The notes below the pieces were generated by a model that made no database searches, had not been told where the DNA came from, and was given only the letters and a program-made list of their open reading frames with translations. A stretch of DNA of 64,000 nt from Aquanectria penicillioides (taxonomy: Eukaryota; Ascomycota; Sordariomycetes; Hypocreales; Nectriaceae), in assembly GCA_003415625.1 (NCBI GenBank), contig PYIU01000002.1, positions 7,564,001 through 7,628,000 on the forward strand, given 5' to 3'. Shown one piece after another: positions 34,591 to 44,379 of the stretch (its first letter is position 1; each line of letters starts with the position of its first letter). The position numbers were made by a program, and so were the translations under genes.

Positions 34591-35694
34591 ATGCGTAGGT
34601 TCCACAAGAAATCTAGGTTTGGTTGCAAGCAATGCAAATTACGACGCAGCAAATGTGACGAGGCACGACCGTCGTGTGGCAGATGCTCTCATGCAAACCA
34701 CCACTGTTCTTTTCTCATCGAAGCACCAGTGCTTCCCTCCAGCGCCCTTCCCTCGATCAATCACCTGGTCGCTCGGTCAGATCCATCCCTTGAGGAGCGG
34801 TACGGACCTCTTCACTTAAGGCTACTTTACCATTTTGAGCATGACCTATACCATCATACTAAATCACTACATCCAGGACTAAAGGATATGTTGGGACTCT
34901 TCATCACTGAAGGGTTTACCACGCCACATCTGATGGACGAACTATTAGCCTACTCCGCAGCACACAAAAGTACGCTTGATCAGGGGATGAGCAAGGTCTA
35001 CCTTTATGAATCGACAAGGTTACAAACTCGAGCCCTAGCGCTTTACAACGTTGCGAATCCAGAAGTCTCCTCGAAGACCTGCCTCCCCATGTTCATTTTC
35101 TCGTCATTGCTAGGTCATCACATCATCTTCAACTTGAGATCCAGCTTGGGTAATGGCCTCGGTGCCGTCATCGAGGATTTGACGCGCTCTATCGCAATCC
35201 ACCGCGGACTCATCGCCATAGCCAAGGCATCATGGCCGATGTTTTCGGAACAGGATCAAGCCAGCTTCATCCGCAGCTGCCAGCGCGGCCATGACCCTAT
35301 CCCGAGTAGTCCTGATTCTAGAGGGGAGTGCGATACTCTCTTGAGCAGGCCCGACAATTCCGACATGAAACCCCAATCCATCGCGACACTCCACCGCACT
35401 GTTGAGATCTTACAAGATCGATTTGACACGATATGTAAAAACGATTCCCACTCCATGTGGGCTGCAGTTCAGGATTGGCTCGTTGCCGTGCCTGGGGAAT
35501 ACGTTGAATTACTCGACGAGAGGCGTCCGGAGGCGCTTGTGGTGCTCGCGCACTTTGCGGTCCTATTGCATCGTGTTGCGGAGCATTGGTTTGTTGGAGA
35601 TCTGGGCATGCGCCTCGTCTGTCTTATCAATGATCACTTGGGGCCTTTATGGGAACCTTGGCTGCGCTGGCCGAATCAGACAACAAGAAGTTAA
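34591..35694 (+). CDS. Zn(II)2Cys6 transcription factor
   Basis: A single-exon 367-aa regulator. The binuclear zinc cluster is at the N terminus: C12-x2-C15-x6-C22-x6-C29-x2-C32-x6-C39 within FGCKQCKLRRSKCDEARPSC, preceded by the basic MRRFHKKSR. The rest is helical with LLYHFEHDLYHHT and MLGLFITEGFTTPHLMDELL, the pattern of the fungal-specific transcription factor family (Pfam Fungal_trans_2 type, sterol-uptake-regulator-like). The Met at 34591 was chosen because it directly precedes the cluster. It is nuclear and would bind CGG-type half sites. It lies between methyltransferase 2 and the SnoaL-like gene and might control them; that is inference from position only. Length is slightly short for the class. 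Confidence 0.88.
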   Translation: MRRFHKKSRFGCKQCKLRRSKCDEARPSCGRCSHANHHCSFLIEAPVLPSSALPSINHLVARSDPSLEERYGPLHLRLLYHFEHDLYHHTKSLHPGLKDMLGLFITEGFTTPHLMDELLAYSAAHKSTLDQGMSKVYLYESTRLQTRALALYNVANPEVSSKTCLPMFIFSSLLGHHIIFNLRSSLGNGLGAVIEDLTRSIAIHRGLIAIAKASWPMFSEQDQASFIRSCQRGHDPIPSSPDSRGECDTLLSRPDNSDMKPQSIATLHRTVEILQDRFDTICKNDSHSMWAAVQDWLVAVPGEYVELLDERRPEALVVLAHFAVLLHRVAEHWFVGDLGMRLVCLINDHLGPLWEPWLRWPNQTTRS

Positions 35695-36096
35695 GTTTGA
35701 AGATGAGAAAAGGGTTTTCGAGTCATGAAATCCTGTATCCCTATTCAATTTCAAGGCTGTAAATGGTCGATTTGGTAGATGATTAAACTTGATCCCGATC
35801 GTCAAAGCCTTCAATGAGCCTCTGAGAGCAGAGCTTGAGTAAGGCAAGCTAGATGTCTTTGAAGATGGGGTGACGGGTGTCATTTGTGAACTATGAAGCA
35901 CAGACGATTATGATGCATCCTCAGACAATCAAACTGATTATGGAGGGTTTGTTGATGATTGTACGCTTGGCACCTGTACCTTTTCCGAAACCGCTGCTGT
36001 TATCACACATATCCAAGACTCTTATCCTTCCTCATGGATAACCCTCTAGGCTACCACCGGATGTGAACAGGAATAGACTGTGCGTATGCAGAAAGC
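35695..36096. other. spacer between convergent genes, 400 bp
   Basis: 3' flanks of the Zn2Cys6 gene and the SnoaL-like gene. Nothing else recognised. Confidence 0.4.
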
Positions 36097-36573
36097 CTAA
36101 TTGGCCGTATGAACCTCTGCTTCATGATATGATCTAATTGTGAGTCTAAAGTTTCTGCCCTCCTCCGCATCATTATGCTGATAGACCTTGACAATTTTGG
36201 ATCCGTCGTCGTTGAAGTCCAAGAACCACACAAATGTTCGACTGAAGTCTTTGCCATCAATGAAGGTGCCAAATAACTCAGACCTCGCCGCGGCCTTCAG
36301 GTTTGGTGCGTCAATCGTCAGGTCATAAATATCGTGGGCTTTAAAACTATAGAATTCCATATTTCCGAACTCAGCCTCGTACTCGGCGTTGGACATTGAA
36401 AACTCATGCGGTGCGCCAACCGATCGAAGGAAGGATGGCGGCCCAACGCGTCGGATACAGTCTTCAGACACACAGGTGGATAAAAGACGTGGGTTCTTTG
36501 CCTGGCAGGCGTCGACGTAGTTCCTTAGGAACCCCTTGGTCGTATTCTGGATAGCTTGAACAATGGCAGACAT
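36097..36573 (-). CDS. SnoaL-like / NTF2-fold protein
   Basis: A single-exon 158-aa protein whose size and layout fit the SnoaL-like polyketide-cyclase/NTF2 superfamily: an N-terminal helix (QAIQNTTKGFLRNYVDACQAKNP), CVSEDCIRRVGPPSFLRSVG, a stretch of beta strands (MEFYSFKAHDIYDLTIDAPN, SELFGTFIDGKDFSRTFVWF) and DDGSKIVKVYQHND at the end. Members are enzymes (cyclases, dehydratases, epimerases) or uncharacterised stress proteins. The ATG at 36573 begins the homologous part; an upstream ATG at 36705 would add 44 residues rich in basic and aromatic residues and is less likely. No polyketide synthase is in the window, so a cyclase role is not supported by context. Confidence 0.7.
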   Translation of the reverse strand: MSAIVQAIQNTTKGFLRNYVDACQAKNPRLLSTCVSEDCIRRVGPPSFLRSVGAPHEFSMSNAEYEAEFGNMEFYSFKAHDIYDLTIDAPNLKAAARSELFGTFIDGKDFSRTFVWFLDFNDDGSKIVKVYQHNDAEEGRNFRLTIRSYHEAEVHTAN

Positions 36574-37455
36574 GACTGAGATGATGAATGAATAATAGTT
36601 TGCGATGTTATTGTATTGATTTTGGTGCTTTGTCGAAGCCATTCTAGGAACCCGATCATACAAAAACCTTCTCAAGTACTTATACCCGTAGCTTCGGTGG
36701 GACACATGGCGAAGAGAAATACCTATTGTGATCAGGTAAGTGGAGTTGATCGGTCATGTTCCCCACACCCAACCAGTTGGTTTGCAGTGTTGGTCCAATC
36801 AAAATTGTCAGTGTACGATTATACGATTGTACGATCTTACGTGAGTTGAGTATCAAGGGCCTGGCAATTCTCGCCTCAGGCAGTCTCGTTACTCTAATGG
36901 GACTGTGGCAGTGCCCTCGCTCGCCTATAGCCTTGATGCTACCTTCACATGCGTCACATCCGTATTTTGTGTGGTGATGTGAGACCCAAATAAATGACAG
37001 AGGTCAGCATTGTTATTGGATGGCGATCGGTCGGGTCAAATGCTAATAGGACAATTACGAGGTTGGGCATGGAACGAAAGCGCCAAATGTTGCCGAGAGC
37101 CGGTTGGAGCATCATTTGATCCTGCAGGCCTCCCACCAATTTTAGTAGCCAGGTTGCATCAAAATCTCTTTTTCCGCCTTAACAACTTTCATTTCTTCGC
37201 GCCGAATCAACGATTAAGATTGTCAATACCAGGACCAAGCTAAACTGTTCACTGATCCAGGTGTAGATCTCAAGATCCTCAGCCTCGGGCTTCAGCGGAA
37301 ATGGAAGGCGGTGAGAGATCCCCCACCATTTCTCTCGTAACAACTAGAGGCATTAAGGGATAAATGGGGGGTTCATGAGCGCCCCAAACACCGTGGCGCC
37401 ATCGGAGCACGGGTAATCCCGTAGAGATTATTAGGGTCCTTTATTAGACCAACAT
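36574..37455. other. intergenic, 880 bp, divergent promoter
   Basis: Upstream regions of the SnoaL-like gene and the GH114 gene. No gene or repeat recognised. Confidence 0.4.
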
Positions 37456-37529
37456 GTGGATGCTCTTCTGATCGCTCTTCTTTTCCATCTCCAAGCACTT
37501 CCAGCTCTAGGAACCCATTCACATCATCG

Positions 37530-38431
37530 TTGCAAGATCTCGCCATGGATAAACAACCAGCCTCTCAGAGCCGTTGGGTCCCCGCTGTGGGAACATCATG
37601 GCAGATTGTGCTCAACGAAGCGCTGCAAATCGATCCCAGGAACCCATTTGTCACCCCGGACGTCGAGGTCTACAGCATCGACCTCTTCGACAACTCGCCG
37701 CAGACCATCGCCGCACTCCACAGCCTCAACAAAAAAGTCATTGGCTACTTCAGCGCAGGCACCTGGGAGGAATGGCGCCCCGATGCAAAGGAGTTCGCAA
37801 AGGGGGACCTCGGCAAGCCAATGGAGGACTGGCCAGGCGAGAGATGGTTGGACCTCAGGAGCCAGCACGTCCGCGAAATTATGGCTAGGAGAATCAAGCT
37901 CGCAGCTGAAAAAGGCTGTGATGCCATAGACCCAGACAACGTAGACGGTTATGTAAGTTGATGGATGTGTTACCCTACATCTCTCCCTTGGGTACCGTAC
38001 AATGAATCAATGATGGTCCACTAATCTCCCTGTAGTCCAACAACAACGGCGTCGGCTTGACAAAGGCCGACTCGATTGATTTCATCAAGTTTCTGTCTCA
38101 TGAGGCGCGAAAGTACGGCATGAGTATCGGACTTAAGAACGCAGGCGAGATTATCCCTAATGTTATCGATTTCGTGGACTTCCAGGTGAACGAGGAGTGT
38201 GTCAAGTACAATGAGGGCGAAACATTCCAGCCCTTTATCCAGGCCGGCAAAGCCGTCTTCCACATTGAATATCCTCGTGGCGCCCCCGGTTCAGTTAGTG
38301 CAAAAACCAGGGCATCAATCTCCAACGCCAAGGGGACAGAAAACTTCAGCACTGTGCTGAAGACGATGGATCTGAATGGGTGGGTGCAGTTTTGCGATGG
38401 GCAACAGTTCACAACGAAGACAGAGTCATGA
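37530..38431 (+). CDS. GH114 endo-alpha-1,4-polygalactosaminidase-like
   Basis: Two exons (37530-37952, 38036-38431; donor GTAAGT) encode about 272 aa with the GH114/TM1410 (beta/alpha)-barrel: WVPAVGTSWQIVL, VEVYSIDLFDNSPQTIAALH, KKVIGYFSAGTWEEWRPDA, GCDAIDPDNVDGY (conserved acidic strand) and KYGMSIGLKNAGEI, FVDFQVNEECVKYNEGE. The family cleaves alpha-1,4-galactosaminogalactan, a fungal wall and biofilm polymer. Such enzymes are normally secreted. Here a good signal-peptide-like segment (MDALLIALLFHLQALPALG from 37456) lies just upstream but in a different frame. A one-base deletion between about 37510 and 37565 would explain this. Without it the protein starts MQDLA or MDKQP and lacks a signal. 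The catalytic part is intact. Confidence 0.8.
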
Positions 38432-40397
38432 ATTTTTAGCAATCCCACGTCCTACAAGGGACTAGTCAGCCAATTAGACCTCTCCATAGTCTTTCAGTAA
38501 GTATCAAAAATCTAATAAATATCTTTTTTTTGGTGGGATCAGCACCGGGCCATAGGACTGAGAGTAGAAGGGCACAACCAATTCGTGATTGAAGTGTGGC
38601 AAAGGAAGAAAAAGACCGAGAGCTCACGCGCTCTGAAATCTGGCGAATATGTGTTCTTTTATCTACACAAGTCCTTCAGGGAATGTTTTCCCTCTGGATG
38701 TTCCGGGTGTTGACAATGATTCGTTGATTGGCATGGAAGACAGTTGGGAATATCACTGAAAGTATCGCCAAGTTGATGAATTCCAACAAAATGCTCACGT
38801 TACGCCCTACATATATGGAATGATCAATATATTTGCTTGTTTTCGATGATCTCATGTAAGCATGAAAATCATGCAGCTCCAAGGGGCTTCAGTGATACGT
38901 TTGAGATCTCGTGCAGGCGCAGTATTCTCAGACATGGGCACAGCGATCACTGCAGTCGGCGTGTGAGACCTGAGTTTCGCTGCTGGGAGATCGAAATGAC
39001 CTCTTCAAATACTGGATTGTTTTTTTTTGAGGACATTAGTAACATCGTCGTGTCTTTGTTCTTTTTCATTTCCCCCCTAGATTGAGCGCCAACAGCCACT
39101 GGGTCTTAGACGCAGTCCGACTTTAGCCAGCCACGGAACGCAGAGCAAGCGCAGAAATGGACGGAAGCAGGATGCACGCACGAACACCCACGTGGGTATT
39201 TGATTGTCTCCCGATCGCAGTCTTCCTCTCAATTTCAGCTCGCATAAAAATCGTCTCTTAAACTAAGCCTTTGAACTTACCCCTCGTTCAGTGGTTCTGG
39301 AAAGGATCTTGTGAGAGATATGTGGCACGGTGTAGATGCACTAGTGGACACTACATTATTGTTGTACAGCGCATTTATTAGTTCTAGATTTTCAACCAGG
39401 TAACATTGTCCCGTGGTGGGTTCAAACAGCGGAGTGGCCGAGCTTCTTGCGAAGTGGTTCTAGACTTGCATACATTGTGATCATGCTATTGGCTGTTGAG
39501 TGTACTGACACGGGCCAATATTGAAAATCGCAAGGGACCGCTGAGGCTTTTTCATCTTTCTGTTTTTCTTTCTGCCCCGGCAGTTGCTTGCTTTCCCGGC
39601 AGAAGATGCTCGAATTGCCCACAAGGGATACCCCTTGGGGAATAGCTGCCATAATACTAAGCCGATGTGGGGAAAGTGTGCCGAGCTTTATTGGAAATAT
39701 TCTGGCTTACGCGGACTTGGACGGAGCTGAGTCCCCATTTTAGGAGCCTTGTGTCAATATTGTCTGCTGACGAGGACGCCAGAGAAGCTGAAGGTCCTTT
39801 CTGGGAGTAGAGTTAAAACCCCTGTATTATCCCCCGCTCATTGCCAGCCATGTGGCAGGCCGTGTTTTCCAATCAGGCCATGGAATATGATCCGATGCGG
39901 AACACCCTTGACTGGAAACGGTGGTGGTCTATCCAACTCTTCATATGGCCTTTCCGATGGTGTTTTAGAGTGCCAAAAAGCATACCTACACACACAATTT
40001 CTGATCCGTCATATGCGTCAAATGTATGCGTGGAAATAATAATTCCAAGAGCTTGAGAATTGCAAGATATTGGCTGGCATCAACGAATTGATTCAGTCAC
40101 AAGTCCCTTTGGGTCGCTTAGCTGGAAATCTTACCTCCCAGGCTCGCAAGGATCCTGATCGATCGCGTGGGCCTCTGCCCCATGGCCCATGGGTAACGGC
40201 ATAGCCATGTGCGCTAAGGTTCCAAAACCCACCCGCTTCTGAGCTATTGAATTATTTTCAGACTATTCAAGAGAGCACTGGGACAGTATTTGCAAGGTCT
40301 ACAAAATATAAATTCATCACCTCGTGGCACATCAATCTTTGTTTCATTGCAAGTCCATCCTCTCAGTTGAGTCTCCTCTTTCGAAACCTCAGTCACA
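38432..40397. other. long intergenic region, 1.97 kb
   Basis: Between the GH114 and GLEYA genes. An open stretch at 39841-40056 (MPAMWQAVFSNQAMEYD..) has an odd aromatic-rich composition but no recognised family. No other gene seen. Confidence 0.35.
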
Positions 40398-41814
40398 ATG
40401 CGTTCGCAGCTCGCCTCTGTGCTTCTCCTGCCCAATGCCGCTTCCGCCCTTGTCGTTACAGACAAACTGTTCTGTGGCATCAACTCCCTCATTATCAAAC
40501 AACTAAAAGCTACTGCATCTGCTACATCCTATTGCTCTAGCTACCTCTCCATCCCCACGCAGACCAAGTACGTGGCCAGATATTTGTCTTGAATTGAAAT
40601 GTGCAAAATCTGATGCGAGGTTCTTAGGACCACTACCATCACCGTCACGCCCACCCCCATCACCGACACTGCATCCATCACGTTAACCGTGGATCCCGTG
40701 ACGAGCGTCCACACTGACGTTCAGCACGTTACTGTGACCGAGACAACAGTCCAGACTGACACCTCGGTACGAACCAACAGACCCGGAAAAGTGCCTTGCT
40801 AATCCCGGGAAACCGTAGATTGCCACAGCTACTTCCACGTCAACAACGTCCACCTTCACCATTACTTGCCTTAACAGTGCTTACACTGCTGGGGCTACTG
40901 CTTCCAGCCTGGAGAAGCGCGGTGGAAATGCTATTCCAGCCTGCTTCCCAGCCACCTGGGTCAAGTCTCAAGTGTCCCAGGCTTGTTCGTGCTTGTCAAT
41001 TCCTACCCCGGTTACAACGCTCACGAGGTTTCAAACACTGGCTCCCGTGACAGTCACTGTTACCTCCACAGACTATGCCACCCCAGTGGTGGATGTGTAG
41101 GCAGAGTCCCAACAAGATAGCAAAGCCAAAAGGTGTAATTTCACTAACATGTACAGCACCATCACGACTAGTGCCACATCTACTGAGACTTTTACTTCAA
41201 CCGAGACAACTACATCGACTACCACGGTGATCGCCTATGCCGTGGCAACAACCATTGCTTCCAACGGCATCGCTTATCGCAAGTACACCCACAGCTTCAA
41301 TGCCGATAGCGATGATAGTGGATTCACGTCGTCATACTTCAAGGCTCTGACCGCGGAGCTTAGCGGGACCATTGAGAACCTAAACTTTTACACTCCCAAC
41401 TGGCCATCCGGCAGCGAGACACTTACTCTGTCTGATGGTACTAGCTTTGCCTCAGGATATTCAGCACTCGTATTTAACGGCTTTTTCATCGCCCAAGAGA
41501 CTGGCACATACACCGTTTCCACATCGAGCAGCTACATTGACAACTACGGCTACCTTTGGACTGGAGACAACTCTTATAGTGCTTGGTCTGATTCCAACAC
41601 CGCTTACCAGGCCAGTCGAACTGAGGCAGGTTACTTTGGTGGCTCTACAACCTTCACCATGAGCAAGGGAGATGCTGTTCCCATCACTTGGTTGTGGGCC
41701 AATGGAGGTGGTGTTGGACGCAGTCACTTCCAAATTCAGACTCCAGGCGGTCAGACGCTTTCCACCACGACTGGATACTTTGTTAAGGCCTGTGACTCTG
41801 GTATCTTTGCATAA
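40398..41814 (+). CDS. secreted GLEYA-domain cell-wall protein
   Basis: Four exons (40398-40567, 40628-40766, 40819-41096, 41157-41814) join in frame to 414 aa. Residues 1-18 (MRSQLASVLLLPNAASA) are a signal peptide. A Ser/Thr-rich region follows (TTTITVTPTPIT, TSTSTTSTFT, TETFTSTETTTSTTT), likely O-glycosylated, with the Kex2-type site LEKR-GG and CFPATW..CSCLSIPT between. The C-terminal ~200 residues form a PA14/GLEYA lectin-like domain as in yeast flocculins: GFTSSYFKALTAELSGTIENLNFY, FFIAQETGTYTVSTSSSYIDNYGYLWTG and VPITWLWANGGG. Such domains bind carbohydrates through calcium. No GPI signal is seen at the C terminus (KACDSGIFA), so it may be secreted or wall-bound non-covalently. Confidence 0.87.
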
Positions 41815-42028
41815 ATCACGAATGGATCAAACTTTCTTGCTCATAGATCGAGACCACTGTAATCAGTAAGAGATCAAGACAAGGAGCCACATGAAAAACA
41901 CGTTCTTGTAAATAGACTTCATTCTGTTTAAGAAATCGAGTGCCTACACAGTAGGTTTGAAGTCCAAACACCAAATGTACAGAGCATCCCGCGGAGACAT
42001 GCATGTTTTATGTCACCTCCCCACAAGG

Positions 42029-42415
42029 CTACTCGCCCATATTTAAGGCAGAACCAGACAGTTCACTTTTGTCTTGGTTTTCTTCACTCTCCAATGACGT
42101 ACTGCGCGCCTCCTGGGGGCCGTTTGACTTCTTTCCTGGCAGCTTAAAATCTGCCGCAAACTTCCTGAGCTCCTCCCGTGAGCTTAGGTAGATTAGGTCG
42201 TCTCGACTTCCGATGTAGGGCATATTTCCAGCCACCCTGAGCCTGTCGCTCTCTGTAGGAACTTTCGATGGCACCTTGAACGTCGAAGCAAAGTCTTTGA
42301 GGTCTTGGAAGCCCCCGTCTTTGTCTGAGCTAGTCATTTGCAGCTTCGTTTCTTTTGTCGAGGGCTGGGTCATACTGGGCTGGAATATGGTATGCTGGAA
42401 ACCTAAGTCATTCAC
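42029..42415 (-). CDS. small hydrophilic protein with duplicated F-A-x-x-F-K-(V/L)-P motif
   Basis: A single-exon 128-aa charged protein with no signal peptide or membrane segment and no family I can name. It contains two copies of a motif: DLKDFASTFKVPSKVP (about residues 38-53) and ELRKFAADFKLPGKK (about 82-96), that is LxxFAxxFK(V/L)P, followed by Ser/Glu-rich tails (TSLESEENQDKSELSG). Similar F-K-x-P elements occur in linear protein-interaction segments. The promoter side contains a GATA palindrome and paired STRE-like motifs 80-120 bp from the start, which supports a real, stress- or nitrogen-responsive gene. An internal Met (MTQPSTKETK) could be the true start. Confidence 0.6.
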   Translation of the reverse strand: MNDLGFQHTIFQPSMTQPSTKETKLQMTSSDKDGGFQDLKDFASTFKVPSKVPTESDRLRVAGNMPYIGSRDDLIYLSSREELRKFAADFKLPGKKSNGPQEARSTSLESEENQDKSELSGSALNMGE

Positions 42416-42494
42416 TCTGGGTTGTTTGAGTGAGAGACTTGACGGGAGGATGTCGGTAGTTTGTGATACGCCGCGTGTATATGTAAGGTGGTAG

Positions 42495-42513
42495 AATGAT
42501 AAAGCTTATCATT
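42495..42513. promoter_or_regulatory. palindromic GATA-factor site
   Basis: AATGATAAAGCTTATCATT is a perfect 8-bp inverted repeat carrying TGATAA (HGATAR) on both strands, 80 bp upstream of the small gene at 42415. Paired HGATAR sites are the classical targets of fungal GATA factors such as AreA. Confidence 0.5.
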
Positions 42514-42537
42514 AACCCCCTGCAAACTGAGGGGTTA
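42513..42537. promoter_or_regulatory. inverted STRE-like pair
   Basis: TAACCCC and GGGGTTA form an inverted repeat over 11 bp and contain CCCCT and AGGGG, the stress-response element bound by Msn2/4- and Seb1-type zinc fingers. It is adjacent to the GATA palindrome. Confidence 0.45.
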
Positions 42538-44379
42538 TGTATGCAAGATGCGGTTGCGCTGCTGTGCTGACAGGTGGCCTTTTCTGGCCTTGGCCTTCGT
42601 TCAGCCCCATCAACGAAATGGGAACTATTGGATTATGAGTCGTTTAGGATGCCGTAAACTGCCAACTTATTGATTTCTGGTTGCTTTCGACAGACAATCC
42701 AAAAGCACAGAATGCGTAGATGCACCTCGGACCCAAATATCTCTAGGCAAATAATGCTCTGTAACAGTAACAAGGGCAGTCATCCTGTTGGTGAGTTAAA
42801 TTGGCCTCCACTACCTACCTATGCCGGAATACTCAGTTATTGCGAATTATGGAGACGAGTAGAGACGATTGGGAGCTGTTAAAGATGGTACAGACTACCA
42901 GGGGAATGAGATAGACCAAAAGCGTTGTCGAGAAGCTGCTCTTCCCTGCGCCGGAAGCCGGTGTAAGTGTATAGCAGAAGGCATGATACGTCGGAAGATC
43001 GCGATAAGCAGCCCAGTGTGCTTGGTTGAGTGTCGAGGTTAACTCATCCAGATGATGCGGAAGGTAGATACGCCCTAGAATGTAGTATTTTCTTACGCAA
43101 TGGCAAGACCGCAAAATGAGAATGATGCGACAGCTACTGGTGTGTGACTGGGGCGAAAGGATTGACTAATGGCCCGTTCTGTTAGACAACTGGCTATCGA
43201 CAATGAGCCATAAGTCCACCGTCGACGTCCACAGGCCCGTCTCCCGTCAGGTCCAAGACTATCTATAGTTAAGATTTTAGAAAGACGGGGAAATTTGCAC
43301 GCCTTGTGCCGGCTAAGTCGCAGGTGCTAAACCCATAACATTATCTTCCGAGGCTGTGTACTTTTTCAGAACTCGAGTGCTGGGCGTGGTGCATGTTACG
43401 TTACGAATGGAACGACAGGGCGTTTTGTCGGTGACTTGATTGTCTAACACAAAGGCCGGATATGACAGAAGAGGCTTTTCACCTCTATCTGCATGAAATC
43501 CTTTGTCATTTCAATATCGACCGGCGAAATTGGGCCTTCTGGTATGTATTACGGATCCAGCTTGACGTTTCCATGCAACCCCCTCTAGAAAAGTAGGAAA
43601 CAAGAGTTTGGTTGTGCGAGTTTACTGGCTATATTCGACTATTATAAAGGCTCATTGCTGTTATATGCCGTATTCTAATCCTTTTCGTGACTTCTGAGTG
43701 TGACATGTCTGAATTGCTAGGTATGCAGCGTGTCTCGATGGCGGAACATCAATGCGCACCCACTATGGAAGTAGTATCGAAAAGAACAAAAATAGTACGA
43801 GGTACGTTGACAGTGTTTCTGTCAATGGCCTTCTTCCTTTCATGCCCCTTTGTCCCCGTGACCATTTTTACGCCTACCTCTATAGTTCCTTATCTATGCA
43901 CAAGTGTGGCTGATATTGATGACAACTCATCGCTTGATCATGCTTTCGCTTCCATGTGCCTCAATGCGGCCGTAAATTTATACTTAAAAATACCGTTAAT
44001 TTAGCCGAGCCTGAGGGTAGCTTAATTGGATAGCATTCGTTATAACGTCTCATGTGTTTGCCTTGCACGTGCAATAGGTTATATGTGGCTGCACCTATTA
44101 GACCTGCTGCGCCAATCAGCGTCTAGTCCGTCATTTAACGGAGACTGTGAAACAGGCTGTCACAAGCCATGGAGTCAGCCTCAGTTGGCTTGCGCGGCCG
44201 TTGTGCCGCCAAACGGTTCTCAGTCACACTCGAGCGTCGTAGTGCCTAGAACATAAGCCCAGACACCCCATATATCTCCTTCAACGGTCGTCCTGTATCT
44301 CTGCATCATGATTATATGCTTTTCTTGATGCCCTCTTGTCTAATCTTCTTGCAGAAATGCATGACACTCTTCGGAAGAC
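42538..44379. other. long intergenic region, 1.84 kb
   Basis: Between the small hydrophilic-protein gene and the membrane-protein gene. Only chance ORFs (for example 43687-44004); no gene recognised. Confidence 0.35.

Noticed and set aside
37456..37929. 157-codon ORF overlapping the GH114 gene
   Set aside because: Beyond the signal-like first 20 residues it is the shifted frame of the catalytic domain, of low-complexity composition.
39420..39470. GGAGTGGCCGAGC resembles a serine/leucine tRNA D-arm
   Set aside because: No matching acceptor, anticodon or T-arm could be built downstream.
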